Assembly: GCF_031599675.1 (NCBI RefSeq)
Contig: NZ_CP134223.1
Coordinates: 248,001 to 312,000, forward strand
Origin: Paenibacillus pedocola
GTDB taxonomy: Bacteria; Bacillota; Bacilli; Paenibacillales; Paenibacillaceae
Reading direction: 5' to 3'
DNA length: 64,000 nt
The notes beneath the pieces are model-generated. The model did no database searches. It was not told the origin of the DNA and was given only the letters and a program-made list of their open reading frames with translations. The translations under genes and the position numbers were made by a program. Shown one piece after another: positions 33,606 through 44,500 of the stretch. The stretch's first letter is position 1, and the number at the start of each line of letters is the position of its first letter.

Positions 33606-35150
33606 TCAAGCCTCGGCCCTTTGCCCCGCCGCAACCTTGCGTTTAAGCCGCAGCTTGGTGAAGGCGCTTTTGGCGTAACCCCAGGCGTAATGGAAGACTT
33701 CCCGCTCCATCAGTGAGCCGACCAGGAAATAAAGGGGCAGGATGATGACGCCCAGCAGCACGCTCCACAGAATGACGGCGGTGTACGAGGTCATTTTGAT
33801 ATCGATGAGGTTAGCGGCAGCGACGATAGCGGCGAACACAGCGACATTGGTCAGCCAGCGGCGGAAAGTCACCCAAGGGCTGCGCTCCAGCAGCACTCTG
33901 CTGGCATAGACGATAATGTCGATCGAACGGTACAAGAGAGCAACGATCGTGCCCATCAGCACGCCGTAAATGCCGAAGAAGATTACGAAAATAACCGAAG
34001 CCCCCAGGTTGATTGCCGATTCCAGAATCGAACGGAACTGGGTATTGCGGAAGTGTCCGGCGATAGTAATCAGATTGTTGGACGAGGTCCGGGCATTCGT
34101 CAGCAGCTTAATGACCACGAACAGGACCGGCAGCCAGAAATTAATATAGTTCACATCGTTGACCCCGGCGGTGTACAGGCGCATGAACGGCAGAATTACA
34201 ATGTACACCACGGTCAGGATGGAAAAGATCAGGCCCATGAAATATACCTCGTAGGCATCGTAGAACTTTACAAAAGCCTCTTTGCCTTCATGATAGCTCT
34301 GCCCCAGCGCCGATTTGATGCTTCCGTTCACTGTCTGGACGATGTTGTCGACAATGGTGAAAATCATATTGTACATCACATAGATGCTGACAATTTTCAG
34401 GTTGGTGAAGATCGTCAGGATCAACACATCGGTATTGCGAAAGACAAGATAGGAAATTTCATGCACCATAACCGAGTTTTTTTGCCCGATGGCAGCGAAG
34501 TCCGGCTTCTGGTTCAGATCAATCCACTTATAATGTTTCCGCGAATAGTAGTAGAAAGCAACGATCTGCAGCAGCGTCAGCACGAAGAAGGAGGCCTGCA
34601 CGGCAATAATGTTCACACCCTGCAGCAGCAGGATGATCCGCACCACATTGTTGAGAATGTTCGCAATCGTGACGATGGAGGTCTCTACATAGCTTTTGCC
34701 CTCGGCGATCAGCAGGATGCGGAATTTACCCTGAAAATAATAATTGATCGCTCCGCCAAGGCCTGAGAAGAGGATAATCGCCATAATCGCTATACCGCTG
34801 ATTTCCGAATGGATAACAAGCGGATAAATGACGGCCAGTAGGACAACAGAGATGAAATAATAAATCCCGGTTTTTTTGTAGTAGCTGGACGAGGCGGCGA
34901 GTATCGAATTGATATGCCCGCGGTCACCTGCGGCAATAGGCTTATAGAGGGCCTGCAGCGAAGCTGCGCCGATTCCGGCTTCAAGCAGGGCGAAATAGCT
35001 GATAATCTGCACTATTGAGGCGATTAGACCATTCGCTTCCGAGCCGTAGTTGACCATAATCAGCCGCGGGATGAAGAAACCGAGAATAATGGTGATCACC
35101 TGGCTGGCAAGACCGAAGCCCAGGTTCAGCATACTTCGTTTAGCTTTCAT
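33606..35150 (-). CDS. Polysaccharide flippase, Wzx/MATE-like family
   Basis: This is a 514-residue membrane protein with 12-14 hydrophobic segments. The opening SMLNLGFGLASQVITIILGFFIPRLIMVNYGSEANGLIASI is typical of oligosaccharide flippases of the MOP superfamily, which move lipid-linked glycan repeat units across the membrane. The C-terminus is basic and cytoplasmic. AAGGGAG lies eight bases before the ATG at 35150. An ATG eight codons earlier lies deeper in the upstream gene without a site. The start overlaps the end of the pyruvyltransferase-like gene by 11 bases, so the two are coupled. Confidence 0.9.
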   Translation of the reverse strand: MKAKRSMLNLGFGLASQVITIILGFFIPRLIMVNYGSEANGLIASIVQIISYFALLEAGIGAASLQALYKPIAAGDRGHINSILAASSSYYKKTGIYYFISVVLLAVIYPLVIHSEISGIAIMAIILFSGLGGAINYYFQGKFRILLIAEGKSYVETSIVTIANILNNVVRIILLLQGVNIIAVQASFFVLTLLQIVAFYYYSRKHYKWIDLNQKPDFAAIGQKNSVMVHEISYLVFRNTDVLILTIFTNLKIVSIYVMYNMIFTIVDNIVQTVNGSIKSALGQSYHEGKEAFVKFYDAYEVYFMGLIFSILTVVYIVILPFMRLYTAGVNDVNYINFWLPVLFVVIKLLTNARTSSNNLITIAGHFRNTQFRSILESAINLGASVIFVIFFGIYGVLMGTIVALLYRSIDIIVYASRVLLERSPWVTFRRWLTNVAVFAAIVAAANLIDIKMTSYTAVILWSVLLGVIILPLYFLVGSLMEREVFHYAWGYAKSAFTKLRLKRKVAAGQRAEA

Positions 35151-36285
35151 AGCTGCGTCTCCCTTCCAGGGCAAACGGTGCCGGAGACAGATAGGCGTCC
35201 AATTGTTCGAAATGCTTCTCGGCCTGATTGGCCTGCAAAGTCACATCGATTGTGTTCGTGGCCATGCTCTCATAGACCATTTCCGGAGTGAGCTCCGCCA
35301 AATGGGCGAAATCCGTATATTTGCCGTCAAAATAGGCGTCCTGCATGACGTTAATCATTTTTTTGCTGTAGGCGATCGGGAAGACCGGTTTGCCGAAGAC
35401 CCAGCCGAGAATCATCGCATGGAATCTGGAGGCGACGATAAAGCTGGCGCCCGATAGCGCCGCGAGAATGTCATCAATATCTGTTTTATAGAGATGCACA
35501 TGGGTCTGTCCCTGATACTCAGCGGGGATGAGGCCGAGAATATGCGTAATCGCCTCCTGGTCACCCTCGTGCTGGCAGAACGACATGAAATGCACGGCAT
35601 AACCCTGCTGAATGAAATGGATTGCAACATCTTTCATTTTTTCATAATAGAGGTCGTCAAACCCGGTTAAAGCCTTGGAGGAGGGCTTGATTACTGAGAT
35701 CGCAATCGTCCGGCCTTGGTTGCCGTTCTTCTCCGCTGATGGTTCGGTACCGTCATATTTTAGCTGGAAAATAATATCCGGAGCCATCCGCACATTGTCC
35801 AGATCCTTGAACAGATCATAGGAGTACTGCTCCCTGAAGCAGACGTCCGCATATTCCGGGAACACCTTCCGGTAGTGCTGGACATATCCATCATCGGTAA
35901 ACGGGCCGAAATTGGCACCCATGAGATAGTAGGGTTTGCTCTTGTTGCGGACGTCCTCGGCAGCAGCCACATATTCCGCCCAGCCCTCGCCCTGCATAAA
36001 AATAGACCCGCCGATATGCACGGTTCCATCAGATTGATCCCCGAGCAGCCTCTGCACAAAATTAGGGTGCAGCTTCAGCTTGCGGAAGACATAGTTCACG
36101 CCCCGGAACAGCACGGAATCGGAAGCATAGACCCTGAGGTTCTTAATGTCCTTGAAGACCAGCTTGTAAAGACGCGGAGCAATAATCATAAAGCGGGTAT
36201 CCGGGTAGCGTTCGCAGAGTACCTTAATGAATAAATCGTCGCCGAGGTTGAATTCTGTATATGCGTAGATCATCATCTTCTTCAT
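35140..36285 (-). CDS. Polysaccharide pyruvyltransferase family protein
   Basis: This is a 381-residue protein of the WcaK/CsaB/ExoV family, which transfers pyruvate from PEP as a ketal onto sugars of surface polysaccharides. Family features are YTEFNLGDDLFIKVLCERYPD at the N-terminus, HIGGSIFMQ and GANFGPF, and the C-terminal ASRFHAMILGWVFGKPVFPIAYSKK. The ATG overlaps the stop of the upstream glycosyltransferase by four bases. Its N-terminus differs from the CsaB proteins that pyruvylate cell-wall polymer for SLH anchoring, so it more likely acts on an exopolysaccharide; this is uncertain. Confidence 0.85.
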   Translation of the reverse strand: MKKMMIYAYTEFNLGDDLFIKVLCERYPDTRFMIIAPRLYKLVFKDIKNLRVYASDSVLFRGVNYVFRKLKLHPNFVQRLLGDQSDGTVHIGGSIFMQGEGWAEYVAAAEDVRNKSKPYYLMGANFGPFTDDGYVQHYRKVFPEYADVCFREQYSYDLFKDLDNVRMAPDIIFQLKYDGTEPSAEKNGNQGRTIAISVIKPSSKALTGFDDLYYEKMKDVAIHFIQQGYAVHFMSFCQHEGDQEAITHILGLIPAEYQGQTHVHLYKTDIDDILAALSGASFIVASRFHAMILGWVFGKPVFPIAYSKKMINVMQDAYFDGKYTDFAHLAELTPEMVYESMATNTIDVTLQANQAEKHFEQLDAYLSPAPFALEGRRSYES

Positions 36286-37328
36286 ATCTTAATTTCCTTT
36301 CTCGAAATCACGGTTTTGAGCTTGTGTTTGAACTGGATCCAGCTCCGGTCTAAGCGGATCAACCGCGCGTATAAAGGCGGGGAAATTAAGAAGGCCTTGA
36401 TGTGCAGTGCAAGCTGCCGGTCATCCCCCTGGTAGTGCTTCATAATCAGCTTCATCTCCTGGGGTAATCCGGGATAGGCGCGCCCGATATCTTCAAGCAG
36501 GCTACGGATGTCCGCTCCGGTAGTTCCGTTCAGACAGGTTTTCAGGTTGTAGAAGTAGTTCTCGGTCATTTCCCTGTTCATCAGCAGCTCCGATATAGCG
36601 GCAGCTTCACTGAAGGGATGGGCTTTGAAATATTCATCCACCCGTTTGAAGGCAGCGACGACATCGAACTTGCCTACATTATAAGTACCAGTAATGGAGG
36701 AAGTCCGCTGTACATAATAAGACAGAACCTCCGGGATAGAGACTACCCGTACAGCTCTGGATAAGGCTTTATAGATGAACTCCTGATCCTCGCCGTTAAC
36801 ACAGCGCTCCGTATAGCGAATGCCGTGATCAAGCAGGAAGCTGCGCTTGTAGGCAATGCTGCCGGTCCAGATTCTCAGGCTTTTGTGCACAAAAATATTC
36901 TGCAGTGCTTCACTGCCCGTAGTATCGCCCGCGGCAGAAGTGAAGCTTACAATCGTTGACTGATCCTCACGGACCAGGTTGTAGCCCCAGCAGATCACGT
37001 CCGGCCCGGCGGAGCTGACAATCCTCCGTACCAGGCTGCTGTCCGCGTAATCATCTCCGTCCAGGAACAGCACATAATCTCCGGCGGCTGCGGATAGTCC
37101 GGTATTTCTGGCGGCGCTGACACCGGCGTTGGCTGTGCGGATCAGCGTGGCCTGCAGACTGGGGTGCTGCTCCAGGAAGCTGTTCACGACCGCGGAGGTC
37201 CTGTCGGTAGACCCGTCGTCGACCAGGATGACTTCGAACCGCTTCTCGCTCTGCTCCAGGAGTGAACGCAGCAAGGGCGTTACATAATGCTCTAAATTGT
37301 ACATAGGAACTACAATACTTACACTCAT
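36282..37328 (-). CDS. Family 2 glycosyltransferase
   Basis: This is a 348-residue GT-A fold enzyme. The N-terminus SVSIVVPMYNLEHYVTPLLRSLLEQ, the nucleotide-binding EVILVDDGSTDRT at about 33-45 and the metal-binding LFLDGDDYA at about 89-97 are all intact. The C-terminal third is helical and probably holds the acceptor site. AAAGGAG lies seven bases before the ATG. It overlaps the pyruvyltransferase-like gene by four bases and follows the first glycosyltransferase gene after 31 bases. Donor and acceptor sugars are unknown. Confidence 0.92.
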   Translation of the reverse strand: MSVSIVVPMYNLEHYVTPLLRSLLEQSEKRFEVILVDDGSTDRTSAVVNSFLEQHPSLQATLIRTANAGVSAARNTGLSAAAGDYVLFLDGDDYADSSLVRRIVSSAGPDVICWGYNLVREDQSTIVSFTSAAGDTTGSEALQNIFVHKSLRIWTGSIAYKRSFLLDHGIRYTERCVNGEDQEFIYKALSRAVRVVSIPEVLSYYVQRTSSITGTYNVGKFDVVAAFKRVDEYFKAHPFSEAAAISELLMNREMTENYFYNLKTCLNGTTGADIRSLLEDIGRAYPGLPQEMKLIMKHYQGDDRQLALHIKAFLISPPLYARLIRLDRSWIQFKHKLKTVISRKEIKI

Positions 37329-37359
37329 GCGGCTGCTCCTTTCCTGAAGCGGAAGTGGT

Positions 37360-38268
37360 TTAACGGGCAGTTTGTCTGGAGAAAATTTCCCTCAGCCCTT
37401 TTTTGTAGCCTCTGATAGCGGGGAAATTCTTCTTGGGCTGCTCCCGGAGAATAAGATAGAGCGTTGTCCAGATCAGGGCAAGGTAGCCGATCGGTCCCGA
37501 ACGTTCGTCTTTCAGCAAATGTACATGGTTAAGCACCCTTGTATAGGCCACGTCCTCAAGATTGTCCCTGGAAGCAGGAGATTCGTGGTGCAAGAGTTTC
37601 AGTTCGGGATTGATATAGAGAGGTCCGGTCTTGCGGGCGATTCGGGACATAAGAATATCTTCGCCGACACTGTAGCTTTTGAGCCAGGGGACAGGCTGCA
37701 AATCGCGGATGGCGTCTTTCTTGAAGGACATGTTGCAGCCGTGCTGGAATTCGGTCTTGAAGATTTTCCTCGCTTTGTGCCAGTTGTACATGGATCCGGC
37801 TTGGCCGCTTAAGGAGAGCTTGCCGCTCGAGAGAGATTGCTGGAAGGACAGTAAGCAGCGGATGGTGCCGAGGAAGCTGTTGCGCATTCCGATGGCGACG
37901 CCGCCGACTCCTGCACAATTCGGATGATCGAGGTAGGTTTGGTATAAAGTGGCCAAATAATGACCGGGGATTTCGACGTCATCGTCGAGGAAGAGGATCT
38001 TGTCCATGGTGGACAGCTCCACAGCCTTGATCCGCGACATCCATAGTCCCCGGTCAGTCGTTTTGCTGAAATAAATAAGGGGATAACCGCTGGCAGCTAG
38101 TAAAGCCTCATAGTCGTTTAATACTTCTTTGGGTATTTCACCGTCGTCAATAATAATGACTTCTATAGGGTAGGTCCGGCCTATGCTTTGCTTAGTTATA
38201 GAATGAATGCACCGTGTCAGGTCCTGTACCCGGTTCCTTGTGCAGATAGCCACTGACAATCCTTGCAT
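37360..38268 (-). CDS. Family 2 glycosyltransferase, first gene of the glycan cluster
   Basis: This is a 302-residue GT-A fold enzyme with LSVAICTRNRVQDLTRCIHSI, VIIIDDGEIPKE and the metal-binding LFLDDDVEI. The later motif SVGEDILMSRIARK carries the ED pair common in family 2 enzymes. A hydrophobic stretch near residue 272 (YLALIWTTLYLIL) may touch the membrane. The ATG at 38268 is chosen because AAGGAG lies eight bases upstream; the in-frame GTG at 38277 overlaps that site. It is the first gene of the cluster that runs to 31931. Confidence 0.9.
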   Translation of the reverse strand: MQGLSVAICTRNRVQDLTRCIHSITKQSIGRTYPIEVIIIDDGEIPKEVLNDYEALLAASGYPLIYFSKTTDRGLWMSRIKAVELSTMDKILFLDDDVEIPGHYLATLYQTYLDHPNCAGVGGVAIGMRNSFLGTIRCLLSFQQSLSSGKLSLSGQAGSMYNWHKARKIFKTEFQHGCNMSFKKDAIRDLQPVPWLKSYSVGEDILMSRIARKTGPLYINPELKLLHHESPASRDNLEDVAYTRVLNHVHLLKDERSGPIGYLALIWTTLYLILREQPKKNFPAIRGYKKGLREIFSRQTAR

Positions 38269-38473
38269 ATACTCCACTCCTTATCCAATTCTCCCATCCT
38301 ATGTCTATAAATCTCACTTGGGATTATAAGCTAACTTAAGCTTACTATTGGCATCAAAAGGTTGTATATACTACTTTAGTTTACTTATTGGATATCACGG
38401 GTAGCTAAGGGAAAGAACGAAATCAGTAAATTTTTTTTGTAATTAACATTAAATTCTATTAATTCGACATAAA

Positions 38474-38502
38474 TTGCACTGCTTAAAAATCCGATATATT
38501 AA
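38474..38502 (+). promoter_or_regulatory. Promoter candidate for the giant SLH protein
   Basis: TTGCAC at 38474-38479 and TATTAA at 38497-38502 are 17 bases apart. A leader of about 80 bases follows, with AAGGAGGAT near 38522 that has no start codon after it. In the same 38278-38590 gap the minus strand has TATAAT at 38328-38323, a possible -10 for the glycan cluster, without a clear -35. Confidence 0.45.
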
Positions 38503-38590
38503 ATTATAAGCATTTTACACTAAGGAGGATAGGACCGAGGACTGATACGGGTTACCAGTGTTAACATCTTAGATAAATGGGGCTGAGTTT

Positions 38591-41500
38591 GTGAAAATAA
38601 AAAAGAGATCAAGACATTTGATCGTGGCTTTGGTTTTTATCCTGATCATCAGTAATTTCTATGGTATACCATACGTTGCCCGGGCACAGGCTTCAGGCCC
38701 ACTTGATACAATCATCGAAGATACGCTGGAACCTGCCGGGAAATACGTTTCACTCATAGATACCAACGGGATTGGCATTTCCGAAGTGGATAATAGCAAC
38801 GGGCAATGGCAGTATAACGCTGGGGGAATGTGGTTGTCCATTGTGGCACCCGAGACCGGCAAGATTGCCGTCTTCGGCAGAGATGTGATGATCCGTTTTG
38901 TTCCGAAGAAGGACTGGAATGGAACTACGCAAATCAAGTACCGCAGTTGGCTTGCTTCAGGAGAGTCCAGCGGTAATTATGTAAATGTAAATGCTGAATA
39001 TTCCGGGGATCCGGAGAGTTATAGCGAACTGGAACAAGCTGCGCAGATCGTGGTTACACCTGTTAATGATGCCCCTTATATTTCGGAGTCAAGCGGCAGT
39101 ACGTATCTGAATTTTGACGGTAAAGGATATGTCACGATTCCGGATCTGAATATATACTCCAATTCGCTTACAGTCGAAACCTGGGTAAATGCCAGCAGTG
39201 CTCCGACGTGGGCCCGTATTTTTGATACTTCGTATGGACCTGATAACTATAATTTACACCTTACGTTTGAAGGAAGTACAGGAAGAATAGCCCTTGAAGC
39301 TTTACCGCAAAAAGGTGCCAGAATTAAAGCCTATATGGTAAAAACCACGGAGCAGCTGCCTTTGAACCAATGGGTTCATGTAGCCGCTGTTTACAACGCT
39401 GTAGAGAAGAAGGCTTATATTTATTGGAATGGGATTCTGAAAGGCAGCGGGTTTATGGATCTTACCGATATGGCAAACGCCAGTGCCCAGAACTCCAATC
39501 TGCCGAGACCTTATAACTATATCGGTGAGAGTACATGGTCCCAGGACGCCAATTATGTTGGCGGTATGAGGGATTACCGGATATGGAAAAAGGCTAAGAC
39601 CCAGGCGGAGATTGAAAGTCAGATGAACACCAGCCTTACGGGGTCTGAGGCCAATCTGATGGTCAATTATAAGTTCAATAATTCTAACGATGGAGCGGTA
39701 GCCAAGGACTCCTCCGCAGGCTTAAGGAACGGAAATATCATCAGCGGGAAATGGCAGTCCAGTATAGGGTTCAACTCCAATCTGGTGACATCGGTCAATA
39801 CCCCTGTATCGAAGCCGTTTAAATTGACAGATGTGGATGCCGGAGATGTGCTTACGCTTACTGCGACCTCGTCCAATACGTCTCTTTTGGCGAATGCCAA
39901 TATTACATTTTCCGGCGGAGGCTCAGATAGGAACATTAATCTGACTCCGACAGCAAACATGACAGGTACCTCTACTGTCACCGTCACAGTAAATGATGGA
40001 ACTACTTCAAGCGCCAGCAGTTTCTTGTTGAGTGTTGTGGCCGGGAAATTTGATCTTAAATCCATTACGCCTTCTGTAGGTGTAATGACACCTGCTTTTA
40101 ACCGTGGAATTATTTACAATAAAGTTCATGTGCCCAACAAAAGCGGAAACAGCCCGAACAACAGTATCGATATTAATGTAGCAGCGGTGAATCCCGCTGA
40201 TGTAAATGTAACCGCCTATGCCGACAATGGTTCTGGGGTAACCGTATCGGGTGCCTATCCGACCTTTACTGTAGGCGGACTGGCAGTGGGTGTATATAAA
40301 CCGGTAAAAATCAAAGTAGCCGATAAATTCTCAACCAACTTTAAGGAATATCAGCTCGATTTGATCCGCTATCCGGGAAATGATGCCGATCTGGCTGCAG
40401 TAAACGGGCTTGCCTTGTCTAACGTGAGCGGAGGACAACTCATTGCCTTGTCTCCGGTCTACAGCAGCAACACTGGCAGCTACACCGCGACAGTTGAAAA
40501 TAATGTGAGTTCGATCAAAGTAGATGTAATCAAGTCCAGTCTCTTTGCGGCAGCAACATTGAACGGGGCAAGCATTGGCTCTACGGAATCCGCTAATGCT
40601 ACTGGAAATGTAAGCTTAGCCTACGGGAAGAATGTAATTTCCGTGGTAATTACCGCAGAAGACGGCAAGACTCAAAAAACCTATACAGTTACGATTGTCA
40701 GAAAGCTGTCTGGTGATGCCAGTCTGACCAATCTGACCGCTTCACCGGTTGGATTATCGCCGGTCTTCACCACTAATCAGTCAGACTACACGCTGAAAGT
40801 GGCGAACGCTGTAACGGCTGCTGAGTTTACGCCGACAGCTGCAGAAGGTGCTGTTCTAAAAGTGAACGGCATAGTTCATCCGAGCGGTACGCCTTTTGTT
40901 GTTACTGATCTGGCCGCAGGAAACAATAAGTACGTGATTGAAGTAATGGCGCAGGATGGAATGACGAAGAAAATTTACAACCTGTTTATTCTGCGTGCGC
41001 CTTCGGATGTTGCAGATCTGTCCGGATTAAGTGTCTCTTCAGGTACTTTAACACCTGCATTTAACAACAATGAGACTGGCTATTCGGTTGAAGTGCCTTA
41101 TCAGGTCTCTTCACTGGGTGTTACGCCTAAGCTGCTGGACGCTGCGGCAAGCCTGTCTGTGGATGGGAATGCACATCAGGACAATACAGCCTTCACCAAA
41201 AGCTTGAGTGTCGGACTGAACACGGTCAAGATCGTTGTTACCTCACAGAGTGGAGCCCGTGAGAAAACAACCCTTATCAATATTATCCGGAAGGCCTCTT
41301 CCAATGCGGATCTGTCCAATCTGGTTCTTTCCAAGGGCGTGCTCAATCCTGTGTATGACAAGAATCAAACCGGGTATGCCGTTACTGTAGCTAACCAGGT
41401 ATCTGAGCTTACGATAACGCCAACTCCTGAAGAACTCCAGGCAACGGTTAGTCTCAACGGCAACTTGACTGCGAGTGCCCAGCCAAGATTGGTCAATCTG

Positions 41501-44500
41501 CAAGTGGGAGTTAACGAATTCAATGTTCAGGTCACAGCTGAAGATGGGGTAACTACGAAGAATTATGTATTGACGATTGTCCGCGAAGCCTCCTCCGATG
41601 CGGATTTAACCAATATTACCCTGTCCGGCAAACCGCTGTCCGGCGGATTTGACCGTGCAACTTCGACCTATTACGAATATATAGCCAACAATATTACCAG
41701 TATGACCGTTGCTGCGACTACAAGCGATGTGCAGGCCACCTATACCATCAACGGACTCGAGTCTGCAGGGGGTGTGCCGATTCCACTGGTTGTTGGCGAG
41801 AATGTAGTTACAGTAGTTGTTACGGCTGCTGATCAATCAACTATTAAGGAGTACACGGTAACCATCGTGCGCGCGGCTTCGTCCAATGCGAGTTTACTTG
41901 AGCTCACGATGACGGACTTATCGGATAATGCGATCGCTCTTTCACCGGTTCCGGGAACTTTCAGCTACAATGCTACGGTTCAGAATGAAATCTCTGTAGC
42001 CAAGCTCAGTCCGGTAGTTGATGATGCCAATGCCAGTACCTCAGTCTTTGTAAATGGGGTGTGGGTCGAAGACCTCAATGCCGTGCCTTTGACTACAGGA
42101 CTGAATGTGATTGAAGTCAGAGTTACAGCTCAAGACGGAAGTATGAAGATGTATACCATTAATCTGGTGAGAAACCCAAGTGCAGATGCTTCGCTGTATA
42201 ATCTGATCGTTTCTCCTGGCGAATTAACACCAGACTTCCAGCAAGGAATCAGTGATTATTCTGTCCAAGTGGACAATAGTGTGAGCAGCATGGATTTTTG
42301 GATCAATACGAATAATGAAGAGGCTAGTTACATCCTGAAAAAGAATGGAGCTTCCGAAGGTGTAACTGGAAGCCGCGTGACACTGGATGAAGGGACGAAT
42401 CAAATTACAGTAGAGGTTACCGCTGCAGATGCCAGTACTAAAAAAACCTATACAGTTACTGTGAATCGTGCGATTCTGCCGAAGGACTCCTCTCTGGCGA
42501 ATTTGACCGTCAGCTCTGTGAGAGGAACGGAGACTCTCAATCCTGAATTCTCGAGTGAAGTGTTCAAATACCTTTTATCGGTACCTTATGAAGTAGATCA
42601 GCTAGAACTGGCTGCGGTAAAAGGAGACCAGGATGCGCGGATTAGCGTAAATGGTGTCACTGTAGATCAGACGATGCCTATCCAGTTAGCAGAAGGCCTA
42701 AACATCGTAAACCTGAAGGTCACTGCGCAGGATGGAAAGACAGAAAGTGTCTATGAGCTGGATTTCACCCGGGAATCACGTTCTTCCAATGCAGACCTGA
42801 GCAGTATCAGCACAGATGCTGGAGTCTTGGATCCTGTATTTGATCCGGGGGTTATAAATTATACGGTAGAGGTAGAGAGTGATGTGAACTCCATCGTTCT
42901 TACCCCGTTAGCAGCAGATGCAAAAGCAAAAGGCCAAATCACGGGAAGAGACGGTGCTTTGCTGACTAATCTGGTTGAGGGCGACAATATATTTGATATT
43001 CAGGTCATTGCGGAGGACGGAACTGCAAAGACTTATACTGTCAATATTATTAAGGCTAAGCCTGTAGCGACACCGACGCCAACACCGACGCCAACACCGA
43101 CGGAAGAACCGACAGCAACGCCGACGGCAACAGCGGATCCTACACCAACACCTACAGCAGCACCGACGGCAACACCGACAGCAACAACAGATCCGACATC
43201 AACACCTACGGAAGAGCCAGTAGTAACACCAACGGTAGAGCCGACACCGGCAACGCCAGCGCCGGAAACACCAGCGCCAGCAACGCCGGTACCAGCAACG
43301 CCAGCGCCGGAAACACCAGCGCCAGCAACGCCAGCACCAGTAACGCCAGCGCCGGAAACACCAGCGCCAGCAACGCCGACACCGGCAACGCCAGCGCCGG
43401 AAACGCCAGCACCAGCAACGCCATCGCCAGCAACACCAGCGCCAGCAACGCCAGCACCAGCAACGCCAGCGCCGGAAACTCCTGCAGCACCTGTTGCGAC
43501 TGCATCGACAGAGGAGATTACCGTGAAGGTAGAATCAGGACAACTGGGCCAGGGTTCTGTTCTGGCGGAAACGGTCATCCAACGTACTCAGGATACAGGT
43601 GGAATTCTGCATGATGTAGTCAACTTCACAACGGAGCGTGTAGAGGAGGTTGTCCGGAAAATTACCGGGTCTTCGGATAATACGGCCCGGATTATGATCC
43701 CGGATGAGAAGGACCAGGTCGCGGATATCAATGTAAAGGTTCCTAAGGATGCCATTAAAACACTTGGTGACTCCAACGTGAATATGGAGGTCTTCACCGA
43801 GAATGTTAGAATTCTCATCCCGCAATCGTCATTAGACAATTTTACAGAAGATTTGTATTTCCATGTTGTACCGATCAAGGACCAGGCACTGCGCAAAGAG
43901 GTTGAAGACCGGGCAAGAATTGAGCGGATTGTCAGAGAAATAGCAGCGGACAAGCAAATTGATGTAGTTGCCCGTCCAATGACTATTGAGACTAATATGC
44001 AGAGCAGACCGGTGACATTAACCCTTCCGCTGCGTGACGTACAGCTGCCAGGTGACCTCCAGGAAAGACAGGACTTCCTGGCGAATCTTGTAATCTTCGT
44101 CGAGCATAGTGATGGAGACAAGGAATTGATTAAGGCAACCGTAGTCGATTACAAAACGGGTGAGCTGGGTTTACAGTTTAAAGTAAATAAATTCAGTACA
44201 TTCACCATATTGAACATGGAAGGCTGGGAGCAGTATCTTGCCTCAGCGGAGGCTGCACAACAGCAGCTTGCCGGTCACAAGGCATTCATCAACGGCTTTA
44301 CCGATGGAACCTTTAAGCCGGACCATTCCATTACCCGTGCGGAAATGGCTGCAATTCTGGCCAGAAACCTTGGGTATGATCCAGCAGCACCGTTGGCTGC
44401 CTCTTCCTACCCGGATGTGAAAGATAGTCATTGGGCAAAAGGCGTCATCGAATTCGTCAAAGCTGCCGGATTGATGCAGGGTAACGACAAAGGCCAGTTC

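Noticed and set aside
43033-43578. Minus-strand Val/Ala/Gly-rich frame
   Set aside because: It mirrors the Pro/Thr-rich repeats of the SLH protein.
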